Below are positions 11,906-30,202 of a DNA stretch of 64,000 nt, piece by piece. The stretch is from contig NC_045128.1 of assembly GCF_007655135.1 (NCBI RefSeq), positions 4,340,001-4,404,000 of the forward strand, written 5' to 3'. The notes beneath the pieces were generated by a model that saw nothing but the letters and a program-made list of their open reading frames with translations, was not told the DNA's origin and ran no database searches. Position 1 is the stretch's first letter; every line of letters begins with the position of its first letter. This DNA comes from Punica granatum. Its lineage: Eukaryota > Streptophyta > Magnoliopsida > Myrtales > Lythraceae. The position numbers and the translations under genes are program-made.

Positions 11906-14500
11906 GCAGAGGCGGAACATAGAAGACTTGCTATCATTTCATGTTGTTGGTGACTGTTAGTTTATTTATTAAATGCAGAATATTAATTTGAGCTTTATTT
12001 TATGAGTATTTATTTTGTGAAGAAAATGTTATATTAATGCAGAATATTAATTTGAACTTTATTATATGAGTATTTATTGTATATTGTGAAAAAAAAATGT
12101 TCTAGTTTAATTTGGTGGGCACTAACTTATCAAGGGGAACTCTTACACATGTTCATATATATTGCCACCACTTTTACACATTCACTAATCAAAACTGGAT
12201 TGAACGCGCCTACACTATGCACGGACAAATTAGAAAGATGATAAAAAAGAACATATTAATGTCATAGTAATTTGATATTAAACTGTTTTTGACAAAACAA
12301 AGATTGTAATAATAATTTATAAAAATGAAAAAAAAAGTTAATAAAATAAAAAAGAGAAAGGCACCACAAATGGGAAGAGAAAAGGAAGGGAGAGAGAAGG
12401 AGGGAGAAAACTTAAAGAGAATGGGTAATTATTTTATCTCAAATATTACCATCATGCCGTAAATGTAAAAGTGGTTAATTAATAAATTTATACTGCTATG
12501 AGAAAAAAATGGAAACTAAAAGTAAAACAAAAGATGTTTCGATCTTTATAACAGTACAGAATATAAGAGAAGAAAACTTAATAGGATTAAGTACCCGTTT
12601 TGTTTGAGGTATGAAAATGGAAATCCTAAGAGTTAATAAAGAACGCGAGAGTCCGTAATAAGTATCGAATATGTAATTTTTTTATTATCAGTGTGCCACT
12701 ACACTATACTCTTTTTGATCAACTCTTGTTAATTTAATAGCAAGAGCTTTATGATTTCTTAAATAAATTATAGTAAAATACACGCTTCAAGGAAACTTAT
12801 AAACGCTACCTATAACAAATCTCTACTAAGACTCGATGGTCATAGAAGGGAATGATCTTCAATATGATCATTGCGTTTGGTAACGAAGTTAAGTTTGATT
12901 TAATTTGATTTAGTTTGATTTGAAAAGATGAAGACAGAAATAATTGAAAAAAGTATGTGAAAGAATTTAAAGAAGAAAATAAAAAAGTAATAATTGTGTC
13001 GTCGAATTGATGAAAAAGTGTTGAATAGTTGAGAGAATTTAATTTTAAAAAATTAATTGTAATAATAGATAAGGAAAATTATAATAAAAAATTTGGACAA
13101 AAAGATATAAAAGTAACTATTAGTTAGTATGGTAAAAAAAAATGAAAAACTAATCCTTGTTTTCCCATAATTTTATTACGTGTTTTAAACAAACATCAGC
13201 GCATCCACCGACCCATCAACGGCACAAAGACACATTTACAAAGTGCATTATGAGTATCTTTTCGTTATTGTAATGAATGATTAAGTACGTTGATTTTGAA
13301 AGTCAATGGAGATCATGTCTGCTTCCATGGGCAAATCTTGGGGAGCACCCACTAAGACTTTCGTGTTCTAATCAGATTAGTTTCATGTCTGATCTTGAAC
13401 TTGACGCTCACAGCACTCCAAATTTTCTAGAGTTTGATTGGCCATCGATCGAATAACCGCCTTCCGTGTTAACAGAACATTCGCACGTGCATGACCATTT
13501 ATCACAACGTGTGAGAGGCAAGCCTAGGAGAACCCAATAAAAGGAGCGCTTCGAGATGTCAAAAACCATATAATATAAACTTAAAACACGAGTAATATGA
13601 TTTGTTCGACGTGATCTGTTCTCTTTAAACAGACCAGCCTCGCACGACAGTCTCGAATTAGTGCCTCTGATTAGATGAAGGGAAGGTAGAGCAGCTTTTC
13701 CTGTCTGAATAATATGAGGGAAATTATTTGCAGGATGATGTAATTATAAATCTGACATAGCAACTGCTGATTGATTCAGTTAGCACATAGCAACTCTAAC
13801 TACCTGTTTGAAAGAGAGAGCCCTACTGATGACAAAACTACAGGTGCAGCAGAGATAATTTATATTAGTGAATGATTAATAAATAATCACGTGCCACCGG
13901 CAGATCGGTTTTGCCCGAATAAACGAAATATTCATAGATATTTCCACTCTGCATATCAAATTGGAAAGAGCAACGCCTTGTTACAGTGAAACCAATATTT
14001 ACTCCTTACAGTAATACAGACCACATCTCAGGGCCATAGTAATGAGCATTTAGAAAACAAACTTGAGTCATGATCTCCAATCGGGCCGTACGAGGGGAGA
14101 AGAAGAGGACATACTTTAAGGCACAAATGAAGTCCCTCCAAGTATCACAATCAAGGAATTTAGCAGTTAAATTATGCAAATCTAAGACCTTACCACAGCA
14201 AACTTCCCTGCAGGTTACAGACACATATATATTTGTATCACATCGTTGTCCCATCTACGATATTATACATATCACAACATAAGCCTTGAGACCTGGCTCC
14301 AGCAAATCAAACAATGCCCAACAATAATATAAAGCCCCCTTCTAGAAACTGCTAACCTTCGACCCGCTCCTGTTAGTCAAATCGATAAACTAACCAAAGC
14401 AAAGCCCTCTGGTGCTTCTTCTGTAAGTACCTAACAGAACATCATCCCTGAACTGCCCAACATTCCGAATGGCTTGTCTTCTTCATCTTCTCTTCATGAA
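11906..14500. other. Spacer between RLP-A and ROP remnant B
   Basis: This is the 3' flank of RLP-A followed by the copy-B version of bases 1-2057. It contains the MITE-like block at about 12869-13145. Relative to copy A, about 60 bases are missing near 13596, between two ATATG motifs. I see no gene here. Confidence 0.6.
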
Positions 14501-16190
14501 TCATAGTATGGAGCAGCCGCCGTGGGACTTTCTCTTCTTTCTCTTCCTCTGCTTAGGGGGCTGCAGTACCACCTTAATGGCTGCGTCAAATACAGCTTTT
14601 ACGTTCTGCATTGAAAACAAATGGAAGTTTGATGTCAGTGAGGAAGACAGTAACAAGTTCCTTCTTTCAAAGTTTGTGCATAGCTATGGAATCCGGCTCG
14701 GCCAAATGGGTCCAGTTTTCACAAAAAAAACCAGATAGGCAAATGGATCCAGCAGACTGTCCAGTTCAGCTGGTTTCAAGTTGAGATTGCAAGATCCATT
14801 TTCCATAGTTAAAGCAACTTTAAGGACCGGTCCAGTTATCAAAACCATGGCTTTTGATTGATGAGAAACAGTGGGTGGACCTGTTGAGTCTTCGAGCTGC
14901 ACTCGATATAAGCAGCTGCCCCAATCAGCTTCTTCAGTTCCTCTCCCTGTCAAAAGAACTCACAAGATAATACATCTTTCTATCAGAACTGTCATGAATC
15001 CAAAATTCTTACATGGGGCATGTACATGACGGTTATGAACAGAAAGCAAAACCAGCGAGGAAGGTGAACACCTCACCTGAGCTGTGGTGATTGGAACAGC
15101 CCCTGGGTGGTCTAAGAAGAACTGCTTGTCATCTCGAAGATCTGCAACAAGTAAGACCACATGGGGTTAAGAAAAATCAAACCAGATTTTTGGCACCTAG
15201 AATATGTTCAACCGGTAACATCACGCTCAGAAAAAAAAATTACACAGACATAGACAATTACTGTTTACGGCAGCTTTATCTAAGATTAATAGTAGTGCCA
15301 TGATAATAATTTATCATTATTATTACTATTATTCTTTTTAATAAGAGCCTCCATATGGACCCAACTTGGGCTCAAAGGGCTAGCATGGGCATCTTTACGA
15401 AGCTCATGGAGGTGACATGCCACGTTAAACTTGAGGCCAGGAAGTCGAACATGAGAGCTTTCACCATGCTTGCTTTTGTTCCCAACCTTGACCAATTCAT
15501 TAGGTCAGAGCAAATATTAAGTTGCAGACGGCAAAAGACTGATGGACCAATTAACCAATGTTTTAAAGAGGACAACTTCAGTAACAAATGACCAGTAGAT
15601 ATTAGCTGGCTAAAAAACCGTGTAGGCAGTATAGATGAGATGCTAGTACAAGCATACAACTTAGCATATGTTGAAATGAATTTATCATCGAATCATGCAC
15701 AAATTGCCCGTTTGAAATTCAAGGCGAATTACAGCCTTAGGGCTCGCTCTCAGAAAGAAATTAACATGACAAGAGAAAGATAGTTAAGAAAGAAAATTAA
15801 GTTGTAGACGCTAACCGAGCTTTGTCCCAACAAGTATAATTGGAACCCCAGGGGCATAATGTCGCAGCTTAGGAATCTACTGCACATTCAGAACAGAAAA
15901 AACCCTAATCACAACAATGATCGGGCAAATCATTCCAAAGAGATGATTTGATTGAGACCCGCCTATTGTAGTCTTCCTATTGTAGTCAACCTATTGTAGT
16001 CTTCCTGCCCTGCTCCATTAAAGATTTCAATATTAACGTCAAGATGATTCTTGATAAGTAAAAGACACAGGAATAGATTCAGATTAACAACACACCGGCA
16101 GTGTCCCACAAGCCCAAATTTACAGTGCTGCCATCAACAACTACATTTGCGCTGAAATTGTCAAACACGATTGGCACATAGTCCTGTTCA
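14501..16190 (-). pseudogene. ROP/RAC GTPase remnant B, exons 7 to 2
   Basis: Exon 7 (14501-14605) with CSIL and stop, exon 6 (about 14880-14945), exon 5 (about 15078-15143), exon 4 and exon 2 (about 16103-16190) are all recognisable and better preserved than in copy A. Two lesions kill it. The first codon of exon 4, a tryptophan in the intact gene, is TAG (15877-15879). Exon 3 has lost all but its first part and holds three copies of TATTGTAGTC (15964-16001). Exon 1 with the P-loop and start codon is absent. Confidence 0.92.
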
Positions 16191-16292
16191 GACATACAGA
16201 GAAGAGGCCAGGGGTCATCAGTATTATGAATGAACATCATAGCAAATTAAGGAGGAATTAAGATGTCGAACTTTAAATGGAAAACAGTTAAA

Positions 16293-16745
16293 TCTAGATT
16301 TGATGCTATGAAGTTATATACAATTCCGAATATACACTTTCATTAAATATTAAATATAAACAGATATTATTTCTTATGAGTTTATTTTTATAATCTATAA
16401 TAATCATATATAAATATATATCCAACTTCAAGTTATAAAATATTATGAATAGGTCTTATTTTCCTAAGTTGATTTCTTATATTATGTTTCTTCTTTTTTC
16501 CATTTCAAATATATACTTTCCAACTGTTTTTCTTTTTTAAAATAACCATACAAGGTCGTGGAGGGGCAATCGACCTATATTAAACTTATTTGTTGTCATT
16601 TTGGCAGAATAAAAATAATACTCTCCAATACAAACTAAATTATGATAACGTAGTATGATAACTATCAATATAATGTTATCACATAATCATTTTAATTGAA
16701 AAAATCAAAAACATTTCACGCGTAACGCGTGGATTTTCATCTAGT
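16293..16745 (+). mobile_element. Non-autonomous Helitron, best-preserved copy (453 bp)
   Basis: The 5' end TCTAGATTTGATGC follows an A and the 3' end CTAGT (16741-16745) is followed by T. Eleven bases before CTAGT stands a perfect hairpin, CACGCGTAACGCGTG. That combination is the classic plant Helitron 3' terminus. There is no open frame of note, so it would rely on Rep/Hel from elsewhere. It sits exactly between ROP intron 1 sequence on the left and RLP leader sequence on the right. Confidence 0.88.
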
Positions 16746-16975
16746 TGAAGATTAAAAAAAAAAAAAAACTCGACACAAAATTGCTGGAAGAATGGAAAAT
16801 TGAAGAGAGGAGGAAAGTTTGATGAATTTCGAGGAAGGAGTGGTTTCGGGAGGATGTCATTAGTCATGTTGACTTGACTCCGTTGACTTGACTAAAAACA
16901 GTAGCCGAGCTTATGGATGATTATCGTGTGATTATCCATAGAAGACATCTCCACAGTCGATTCCGCATCGTGATC

Positions 16976-19900
16976 ATGGGAAGATATCATCAACTCCCGG
17001 GTTTCGTAATATTCTGTGTGCTGTTGCTCCTCATAGGCAGCTCATGGCGTTGTTCCTGTGGAAATTCAAGTGCACTGTCGTGCAGACGAGAAGAAAGGGA
17101 TGCGCTGCTCGAATTCAAGCAAAGTCTTGAGTCGAACTCATCGAATGGCTTCCCCCTCTCATGGGAAGCAGAAGATTGCTGCGACTGGGAAGGACTGAGC
17201 TGCGATAGAGCCACCGGACACGTCATCAGGCTCGAAATACTCCCCCGGGTAACAACAATAACAGACGACCCTTTTTCAAAATGGGAATCTTATGAAGAAT
17301 CAGATCCAGCAGTAAACGCCTCAGAGCTGAGCCCTTCCCTCCTGAGGCTGAGGTACCTGAACCACCTCGACCTCAGCGGCCTTCGTATACGTGGCAGCAC
17401 TCCTATCCCTGCATTCATAGGTTCGATGGAACACCTGAGTTACCTGAACCTCTCGGAAGCTGGTTTTCAAGGAGCGGTTCCTCCCCACCTGGGAAATCTC
17501 ACCAGCTTAGAGATCCTCGATCTCCAAGTCCACTGGCCCAATAATGGTTTATTCCTGGCCCATTTCCACTGGATTTCTCGTCTCGTGGCCTTAAAGTACC
17601 TCGACTTGAGTGGTGTACATACTAGAAAAGCACAGGATCTGATGCAGGTACTCAACTCGCTTCCTTCGCTATCGCACTTGGCATTGCGCTCTTGTTTCTC
17701 GGCCGGCGCATTTAGTATATCCCCTAGTCTCTTCAACTCTAGCTTTCTCGCCAGACTCCAATACCTCGACCTCTCATTTAATTCCCTTCAAGGCCCCATT
17801 CCTACATTCCTACTTTCTTGCGGAATATGACATCTATCAGACATCTTGATCTCTACTGGAACGATCTAAACTGTTCCATTCCTATTTGGTTTAGTAATCT
17901 TAACGGCTTGGTTCATCTCGATCTTGGGGGTAATGGGCTTAACAGCATTGAAGGAGGGTTCTCGTTTTTCATTAGAGACAAATGCCCCCTGCGGTTCTTG
18001 AGTTTGGAAGGCAACCAACTTCAAGGGGAGAACGGTAGAAATTCCAGTGGATTCTGTGCATTTGGCCTCGAGTTCTTGAGCCTGCAAGAAAATAGGTATT
18101 CCGGCGAATTGCCAGACTGGTTATGGAACCTCAAGAGTTTAAAACACCTAATCCTCAACGGCAACTCGTTCACCGGTCTAGTTCCCAATTCCTTAGGAGC
18201 ACTGAGTAGCTTGATGGAATTAGATCTCTCGAAAAACAAGCTGCAGAGGCCTATCCCAAGGTCGTTGGAGCGATTGTCGTCCTTACGATGGTTGGACCTG
18301 AGCAGTAATCTTTTCATGAGCAGTAATCTTTTCATGGGCATTATTCCTGAGGGTTTGGGACAACTTTCAAGGCTCGAATTCTTGGATCTTTCTAATAACT
18401 CATTGGAAGGCACAGTTTCCAAATTGCATTTCACGAATCTCTTGGGATTGAAGTACCTAGACATCAGCAATAACCATTTGACTGTCAAGTTGGACTCTGA
18501 GTGGGCACCTCCATTTCGACTCATTTTCATCATGATGGGATCTTGCAGATTCGGAACAGAATTCCCGCAGTGGATTAGATCACAAAAGGATGCCCATACA
18601 CTACATCTGTCCAATGCCTCCATTTCCGGGAAGATGCCGCAGTGGTTGGCAACTGACCTGCAATTGAGGACATTAATTGTAATGGGATTGTATGTTTAAT
18701 AATATATGGGGCCCACCAGTTTGACTTTTGAAATGTGTGTTTTGTTGTGTAGTGTATTGAGTTAAAGTTAAAGTTAAAATTTTAAACCACGACTCTGAAA
18801 ACAAACGGAGCATTATCTATCCAATAACTTCATCTCAGGGAGAATTCTTAACTTCTCTTCAACAATGGCATCATTGGATCTCTCCCACAACCTGATCTCA
18901 GGATCGATTCCACCAAGTAATGGTGAAAATCCGGAAATGAATTATTTGTTTCTCAATGATAACCTTCTGACTGGCCCAATACCGACTTCATTGTGTAAGT
19001 TAAGGTCTCTACTTGCTTTGCACCTTTCGAGAAATAAGCTATCAGGCTGCATCCCCAACTGTTGGGGGAATACAACTTCACTATCTTTCATAAACTTTTC
19101 ATCCAATAAACTGTCTGGAGTTATTCCAAGTTCTATCGGAAATGTTCACCTCTGGTATCTACACCTGAACAACAATAGCCTCCGTGGAGAAGTTCCAGAT
19201 TCCTTTAGAAACCTGTTGGGATTGGAGATTTTGGATCTTGGAGAGAATAAGCTATCCGGAGCTTTACCTGCATGGATCGGGGGGGAAGTTCAGTCATTAC
19301 AAATCCTTAGACTTCGAGAGAATCATTTCACTGGAACTCTTCCCATGCGTTTGTGCTCATTGGTCCAATTGCAGCTTTTAGATGTGGCAGTTAACAACCT
19401 GCATGGAACAATTCCACGTTGCTTTGGCTCCCTGATTGGCATGTCTCATAGTTCATCGCCTGAAAATGTTTCTAAAGTTACACTTCCCAAGCGTATAATT
19501 CATCTCGATTGGGATGAAGAACCAATGGTGGAGGTCATGAAAGGAAGAGAGCTTGAATACACCACAACCCTGAAGTTCATGTTTCTTTGGACCTCTCAAG
19601 CAATAACTTTTCCGGGCCGATTCCAGACGAGCTGACATCGCTAACCGCGTTGAACAGTTTGAATCTATCCCACAACCTTCTCTCAAGGAACATCCCGAAA
19701 AAGATTGGGGACATGAAGTGGCTGGAGTCACTCGACTTCTTGGGGAACCAACTTTCAGGGGAAATTCCACCAAGCATATCCCTTCTAACAATGTTAAGCC
19801 ACCTAAACCTGTCGGACAACAACCTCACAGGTAAAATTCCAAAGAGCAGTCAGCTAGATTCTCTTTATGTGTCCGATTATTCCATATATTCAGGGAATCC

Positions 19901-20198
19901 TTTACTCTGCGGCGATCCACTTTTAAACAAGTGCCCGAGTCAGGAGGAGGCACCCACGCCATCAAAGATCCCAAGCAAGGAAAACATGGGTGGCTCAGAT
20001 CCGTTGGATAAGGTGACATTTTATGGAGTTGTAATGCTCGGGTTCGCGACTGGATTCTGGGGAGCAATCGGGATTTTGGTATTCAAAAAGAGCTGGAGAG
20101 CTGCCTACTTTACATTCGCGGAAGAAATCGCGAACAAGATTTATGTGGCAGTATCACTGAAGGTGGCCAAACTGAAAACAAGAATGAGAGGAGAATGA
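16976..20198 (+). pseudogene. RLP-B: LRR receptor-like protein gene, broken
   Basis: This is a close paralogue of RLP-A with the same layout: signal peptide after ATG 16976 (VIFCVLLLLIGSS), LRR N-cap with DCCDWEGLSCD, tandem LRRs, membrane helix YGVVMLGFATGFWGAIGILVF and a short tail ending RMRGE. The reading frame breaks three times: a tandem duplication of CATTCCTA (17797-17812, +8), a 140-bp insertion with stops at 18676-18815, and a 1-base deletion near 19584. An in-frame 18-bp duplication (18301-18336) repeats SSNLFM. RLP-B keeps the LRR that RLP-A has lost (18121-18192). Each break is absent from RLP-A, so an intact ancestor can be inferred. Confidence 0.92.
18676..18815. mobile_element. 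Short MITE-like insertion in RLP-B
   Basis: RLP-A reads directly across this point. RLP-B has 140 extra bases flanked by CATTA (18671-18675 and 18811-18815), a likely target-site duplication of 5 bases, or of 3 (TTA). The right end, AAACAAACGGAGC, and the inner motif TGAGTTAAAGTTAAAG match the element at 2744-2941 in reverse orientation. The left end lacks the matching terminal repeat, so the copy may be truncated. It brings in-frame stops (first near 18697). Confidence 0.75.
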
Positions 20199-20818
20199 GC
20201 AGAGGCAGAGCATAAAAGACTTGCTATCATCTCATGTTGTTTGTCACTGTTACTTTATATATTAAATGCATAATATTAATTTGAGATTTATTTTATGAGT
20301 ATTTATTTTGTGAAGAAAATGTTATATTAATGCAGATTATTAATTTGAACTTTATTATATGAGTGTTTATTGTATATTGTGAAAAAAAAAAGTTCTAGTT
20401 TAATTTGGTGGGCACTAACTTATCAAGGGGAACTCTTACACATGTTTATATATATTGCCACCATTTTACACATTCACTAATCAAAACTGGATTGAATGCG
20501 CCTGCACTATGCACGGACAAATTAGAAAGATGATAAAAAAGAACATATTAATGTCATAGTAATTTGATATTAAACTGTTTTTGACAAAACAAAGATTGTA
20601 ATAATAATTTATAAAAATGAAAAAAAAAGTTAATAAAATAAAAAAGAGAAAGGCACCACAAATGGGAAGAGAAAAGGAAGGGAGAGAGAAGGAGGGAGAA
20701 AACTTAAAGAGAATGGGTAATTATTTTATCTCAAATATTACCATCATGCCGTAAATGTAAAAGTGGTTAATTAATAAATTTATACTGTTATGAGAAAAAA
20801 ATGGAAACTAAAAGTAAA

Positions 20819-26100
<5,282 letters not shown>

Positions 26101-29100
26101 TAAAGAAATCATCTATTAAATTACAACAAATCTTAAAATGGATGTTAAGTAATAATCGTCATAAGGAATTATGAAACAAAGTGCGATATATCGATTTCTT
26201 TTCGAGTATGAACGAGGCTTATGTACCTAATATAATAAGAGAGAGTAAAGCGAAATAAATGAATTTATAAGTCTTAATAATAAGAAATGATGACCTATTT
26301 ATTTCAAGTATTGTCATGTGTCGCAGCATTAGGACCTTTTCATCGCAATAAATCAATTTTATTTATAATAGGATTATTTAAAAAATTTAATTCTTTTTTT
26401 CGTTACAAGAATTCATGAATTTAGTATAATGAAATAAAAATTTTACCGGCCAATAAATGAATACGAATAGTCTCACAGTGAGAATTGAATCCGAAACCCT
26501 TTAATTACCGAATAAAAGCGCGCGCTCCTATATTACGTCCTCTTTGATAAAAAAATTTCTGATTTTTGCTTATTAACTTTCAAGTGGTGTTTGGATTGAT
26601 GTAAAGTAGGGTGGTTTCCCGAGAAAATTCGAAGATTACAACCTATTTTACCTCGTTTAGACGTAAAGTGATTCATCATAATTACTTTCATGGATTAAGA
26701 TTTTATGGGTGTGGTGGTGAAAGTTTTTATGATCGAAATATTTGATATTCTCGGATTATGACCATGGATCCCACGTCTTATCTATAAAAATAAATCACAT
26801 ATTATATTATCACTCACATTTTCCTTAATTCAATCTATTTAACACAATAATCTTACTTTTCGACCTTTTAACTCATGTAGGAGGATTAGCTAGTTAAATA
26901 TTCCTTGTACATTCCCCATAACCTAACTGTTGGTGAACCAAACGCTCAAAGATCCTAAATTTTGAAAATTCCAAAAAGAACCTCAGAGAAAAAGCTAATA
27001 CCCGCTCCCTCCCTTCTTTCCACACCTACCAAATACACTCTCTGATCTTACGAATGCACCAATTTCTGCGACCCGGAAAACATCTTCCATCCTCTGTCTC
27101 GGGAGTTTACGCTGAAAATGATCAGAAAGATCGGTTTTTCATTTGGTAATCCGCAAACTCTTATGATCACTCGTGGTATTTATCGAATACAATTTAGTAA
27201 AGCAAGGAATTTTATGATTTATAGATAGAACAAAACGATTTTCTAATCACTTTTTATGTTTTTTTTTTCCATAGGCCGCTAGTTTGTGAACATATATAAC
27301 GTAATGGTTCAAATCGAGTTAACGACCATATTGAGTTCGCTTGATATTTTATGCCTTTTTTAGTGTGAAAAGAAAGGTCCGATGCTTAAAATAAGCAATG
27401 TGGTACCGCTTCTCTTTTTTCTTTTCTTTTTTAATAAGTAAAATGGTGATCAGCAGTGATGGCAATATTATCGTCCCCCGATAGTAATATTCGTGTTCTC
27501 GTGTTCAACCACGAATATATCAGACGAACTGAAAAACTAGCGCAAGCATTGACCCGTCAATATAACATCACTATGGGCTCAGTACAGTTCACAGAAACTA
27601 AAGATGATCCCAGATTCAAGTCAAATAGGCCATCCTAACATGTCTCCAAAAAATTCAAACTCGAAACTTGAGAATTTCCAGATGGCGTCAAAGTAAGTTT
27701 GGAATTACTAACTGATCGGCCCTAATGGTTGGTGCCACTTCTGTTAAGCATCATCATTTCGTGGAGAGAATGACAGTGAAAAAACGACCGAACCGACAAA
27801 TTGAGCCGTCCTCTTGTAGCCTGTCTAGTCCCTATATTCTCCTTTTCCTTAATTACTTTCTGGTCCCTACATTCTTCTTTTCTGCTCCAATCGAGTCCCT
27901 CTACTTTAACATCTTCACAATGATAACTATGTTTCGAACGTACCGAGGATATATAATGCACTTTCGAGGCAATACGACCTCCGGTAAACTATGAATAGTC
28001 GACCGCATACATATTTACGATATTGCAGCGACAATGATTAAATAGAGAATTCGGACCCCATTAAGTCACCAAAAGGTGGCAATAACGTAATAATCAATTT
28101 TTTATCAGAAAATTAATTGATTAAGAGCATGATTATTGCTTAAACACACCTAACATCACAACAAATCCGGGCCCAAAACCCAATGAAGGACGTTTCCCTT
28201 TAATTGGTTACTATCTGCCTCATCATCAGAATATCTCAGTCTTTCTTTCAGAGGGATCTCACATTTTGTATATTATGGTATATATCGAATATATTCAGTG
28301 GTTATCTTCTTAATTGATTTGAACAACTTAATGTCATTTAAATATAAATAATTCATCCTTATTAATTAGGTTTATAATCTTCTTATATAGTATGCGGCGA
28401 AAAGATGTATATTACAATCTTCATAGTACATTTGGTAACCTATTCGATGTGACATACCATTAAAAAAGATATATTAATCTAATCAAAGTTTAATTATAGA
28501 ACATTGAAAGCATTATTAGGATTGAATCGCACCGCTGAGTTTACCGCGCATCACGTGAAGGTATTTTGAGAATACGCCCTAACGGCCAACGCTAGCCATC
28601 TATTGTCTTCCTTTTTCTTTAATTATTGGATTATATATATTTATTGATTTCTTCTCACTGTATTATTATTAGTATATAAATTTCTTATTCGAGTTGCCAA
28701 ATTAACTTTACATGATTGTAAATTTTAGAAAAAAGATTAATCCAACGACTTAGAAAGATGGCGAATTGATATTCATTAGATTATTGATGATCCCATTCAT
28801 TTAATAACACAGTTGTCGGTTAATTGCGCGACTCTTTTGGAGGAGAGGAAAAAGGAATCGGAATTCTTAGATTCCATTCCATCTTTGTCTGTCTGAAAGG
28901 ACTGTTGGACTTATTATTAAGATTGAATTTGATCCCAATATTATTCTTTTTTTAACCCGAAAAATGAAATCGACCCAATTGCATTACGCATGCATCACGT
29001 CTGCATGCATGGTTTCCTTAAAAACAAAATTGTTAATTAATTACACTCTGGACACTAACTAATCATGGTCTAAATTTGGTGTGTTATGATTAATCACACT

Positions 29101-30202
29101 CACCTAACTTCACCAACAAAATAAAAAAAAATACTATATAATAATAATAATAATGCTAATTACAATAATGAGTATAATAATGGATAGAGAAAGAAGGAAA
29201 ACCACGTTAATATATAATTACACTCCTTGCCATTTGACGTGCAACACAATTCACTTTTCAATGAATTTGGATCAATCTGGAGGTCGTTATGAGGTCCCTA
29301 TCGAATTAAGTTCGATACGTTAAAACGTGACGCAACTAATCCCCGCTGAAAAGTTCTTTGCGTTTAACTACGGGAGCTTAATTTCAACTAATTACTTGCC
29401 CAATTCTCGGGATCAATCTCGCGTACTGCAGGTGTCTTGCTAGGGTCCTTAACAGTAATACTTGCTGATTACTTCGTAATTTACAGAGATTCCATCTCGC
29501 TTGTTTTCGGGTTCTATTATTCGGTTCGAAATGGTGTGTCATCGGAATTCAATTCCACGAGGTTTGAAATTTGTAAAATGCTGCCGTTGGTTTTTCTTAT
29601 GGCTAAATTGACCAGAGGGGCCATTTTTCTTCCCGATTGTCAAACAACCTATCCGTTGAGGATTCATTGAGCTGTCGCCAGTTTTATACATTTGAATTGC
29701 AGCACGAAGATATGTGTATTGGAATATTGTTGCATCGACTTATTGCCGGATAGTTCATGTGGGACCGACTGCTCCCGTTAAACAGGATGGACCACCGGAC
29801 GGACCCATACACAATGAGGTGAACCAAAAGCTATCAACAAGAATTGTTATGTTGACAAAGTTAAAAGAATAGTCATTCTTCATAAACCGGTTTCCTCGAA
29901 AAAAGTACATCGGTAAAAATCTCCGAGGCTCTACTGGATCTAACTGATACTGTCTTACATAAAGCCCATCAAACTCATCTACAGTCGGGCTCACTTCAGT
30001 AAGAAGCTCAAGATACGAGAACTTGATGCGGTACCAATACAATGAACCAAACGAGCCCATCCCAATGTCCTCCCACCTTCCATGGAAATTCACTTGACAC
30101 TAGAGAAGGTTTCAGCATGTCTTTATGTGGAGGAAACTTCACTTTTCGTCCTCTTGGCACATGGACACAGCATATGCCCAGTCAGGGGAGGAACAGAGGG
30201 AA
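26101..30202. other. Intergenic region between ROP and MCM10
   Basis: About 4 kb of mostly AT-rich sequence. A block at about 26402-26520, with CATGAATTTAGTATAATGAAAT and a tRNA B-box-like GGATTCAATTC on the minus strand, resembles 35476-35570 and may be a degenerate SINE. A minus-strand open frame of 112 codons (29755-30093) and a plus-strand one of 77 codons (29437-29670) have no family I recognise and no clear splice context; I do not call them genes. Confidence 0.45.
26402..26520 (-). repeat. Dispersed repeat, possibly SINE-derived
   Basis: It shares an ordered set of short matches with 35476-35570: CATGAAT, TATAAT(A/G)AAAT, GAATAGT and an AATTGAAT/AATTAAAT tail. Read on the minus strand, the segment GGATTCAATTC is similar to the internal B box of RNA polymerase III promoters. 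No convincing A box or poly(A) tail was found, so SINE origin is a guess. Confidence 0.3.

Larger units (their letters stand above)
12528..20818. repeat. Tandem segmental duplication, copy B
   Basis: This 8,291-base unit matches copy A throughout its shared parts. It contains a ROP remnant (14501-16190), a single Helitron (16293-16745) and RLP-B (16976-20198). It lacks the extra 4.2 kb of copy A, so it may be closer to the ancestral unit. Confidence 0.9.

Noticed and set aside
18021..18623. Minus-strand open frame of 200 codons in RLP-B
   Set aside because: Same antisense-LRR effect as in RLP-A; the peptide mirrors the RLP-A antisense frame.
29755..30093. Minus-strand open frame of 112 codons downstream of MCM10
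   Set aside because: It was considered as an extra MCM10 exon, but MCM10 ends clearly at 30203 with SSDDEL and a stop. The peptide has no recognised family and no splice context.
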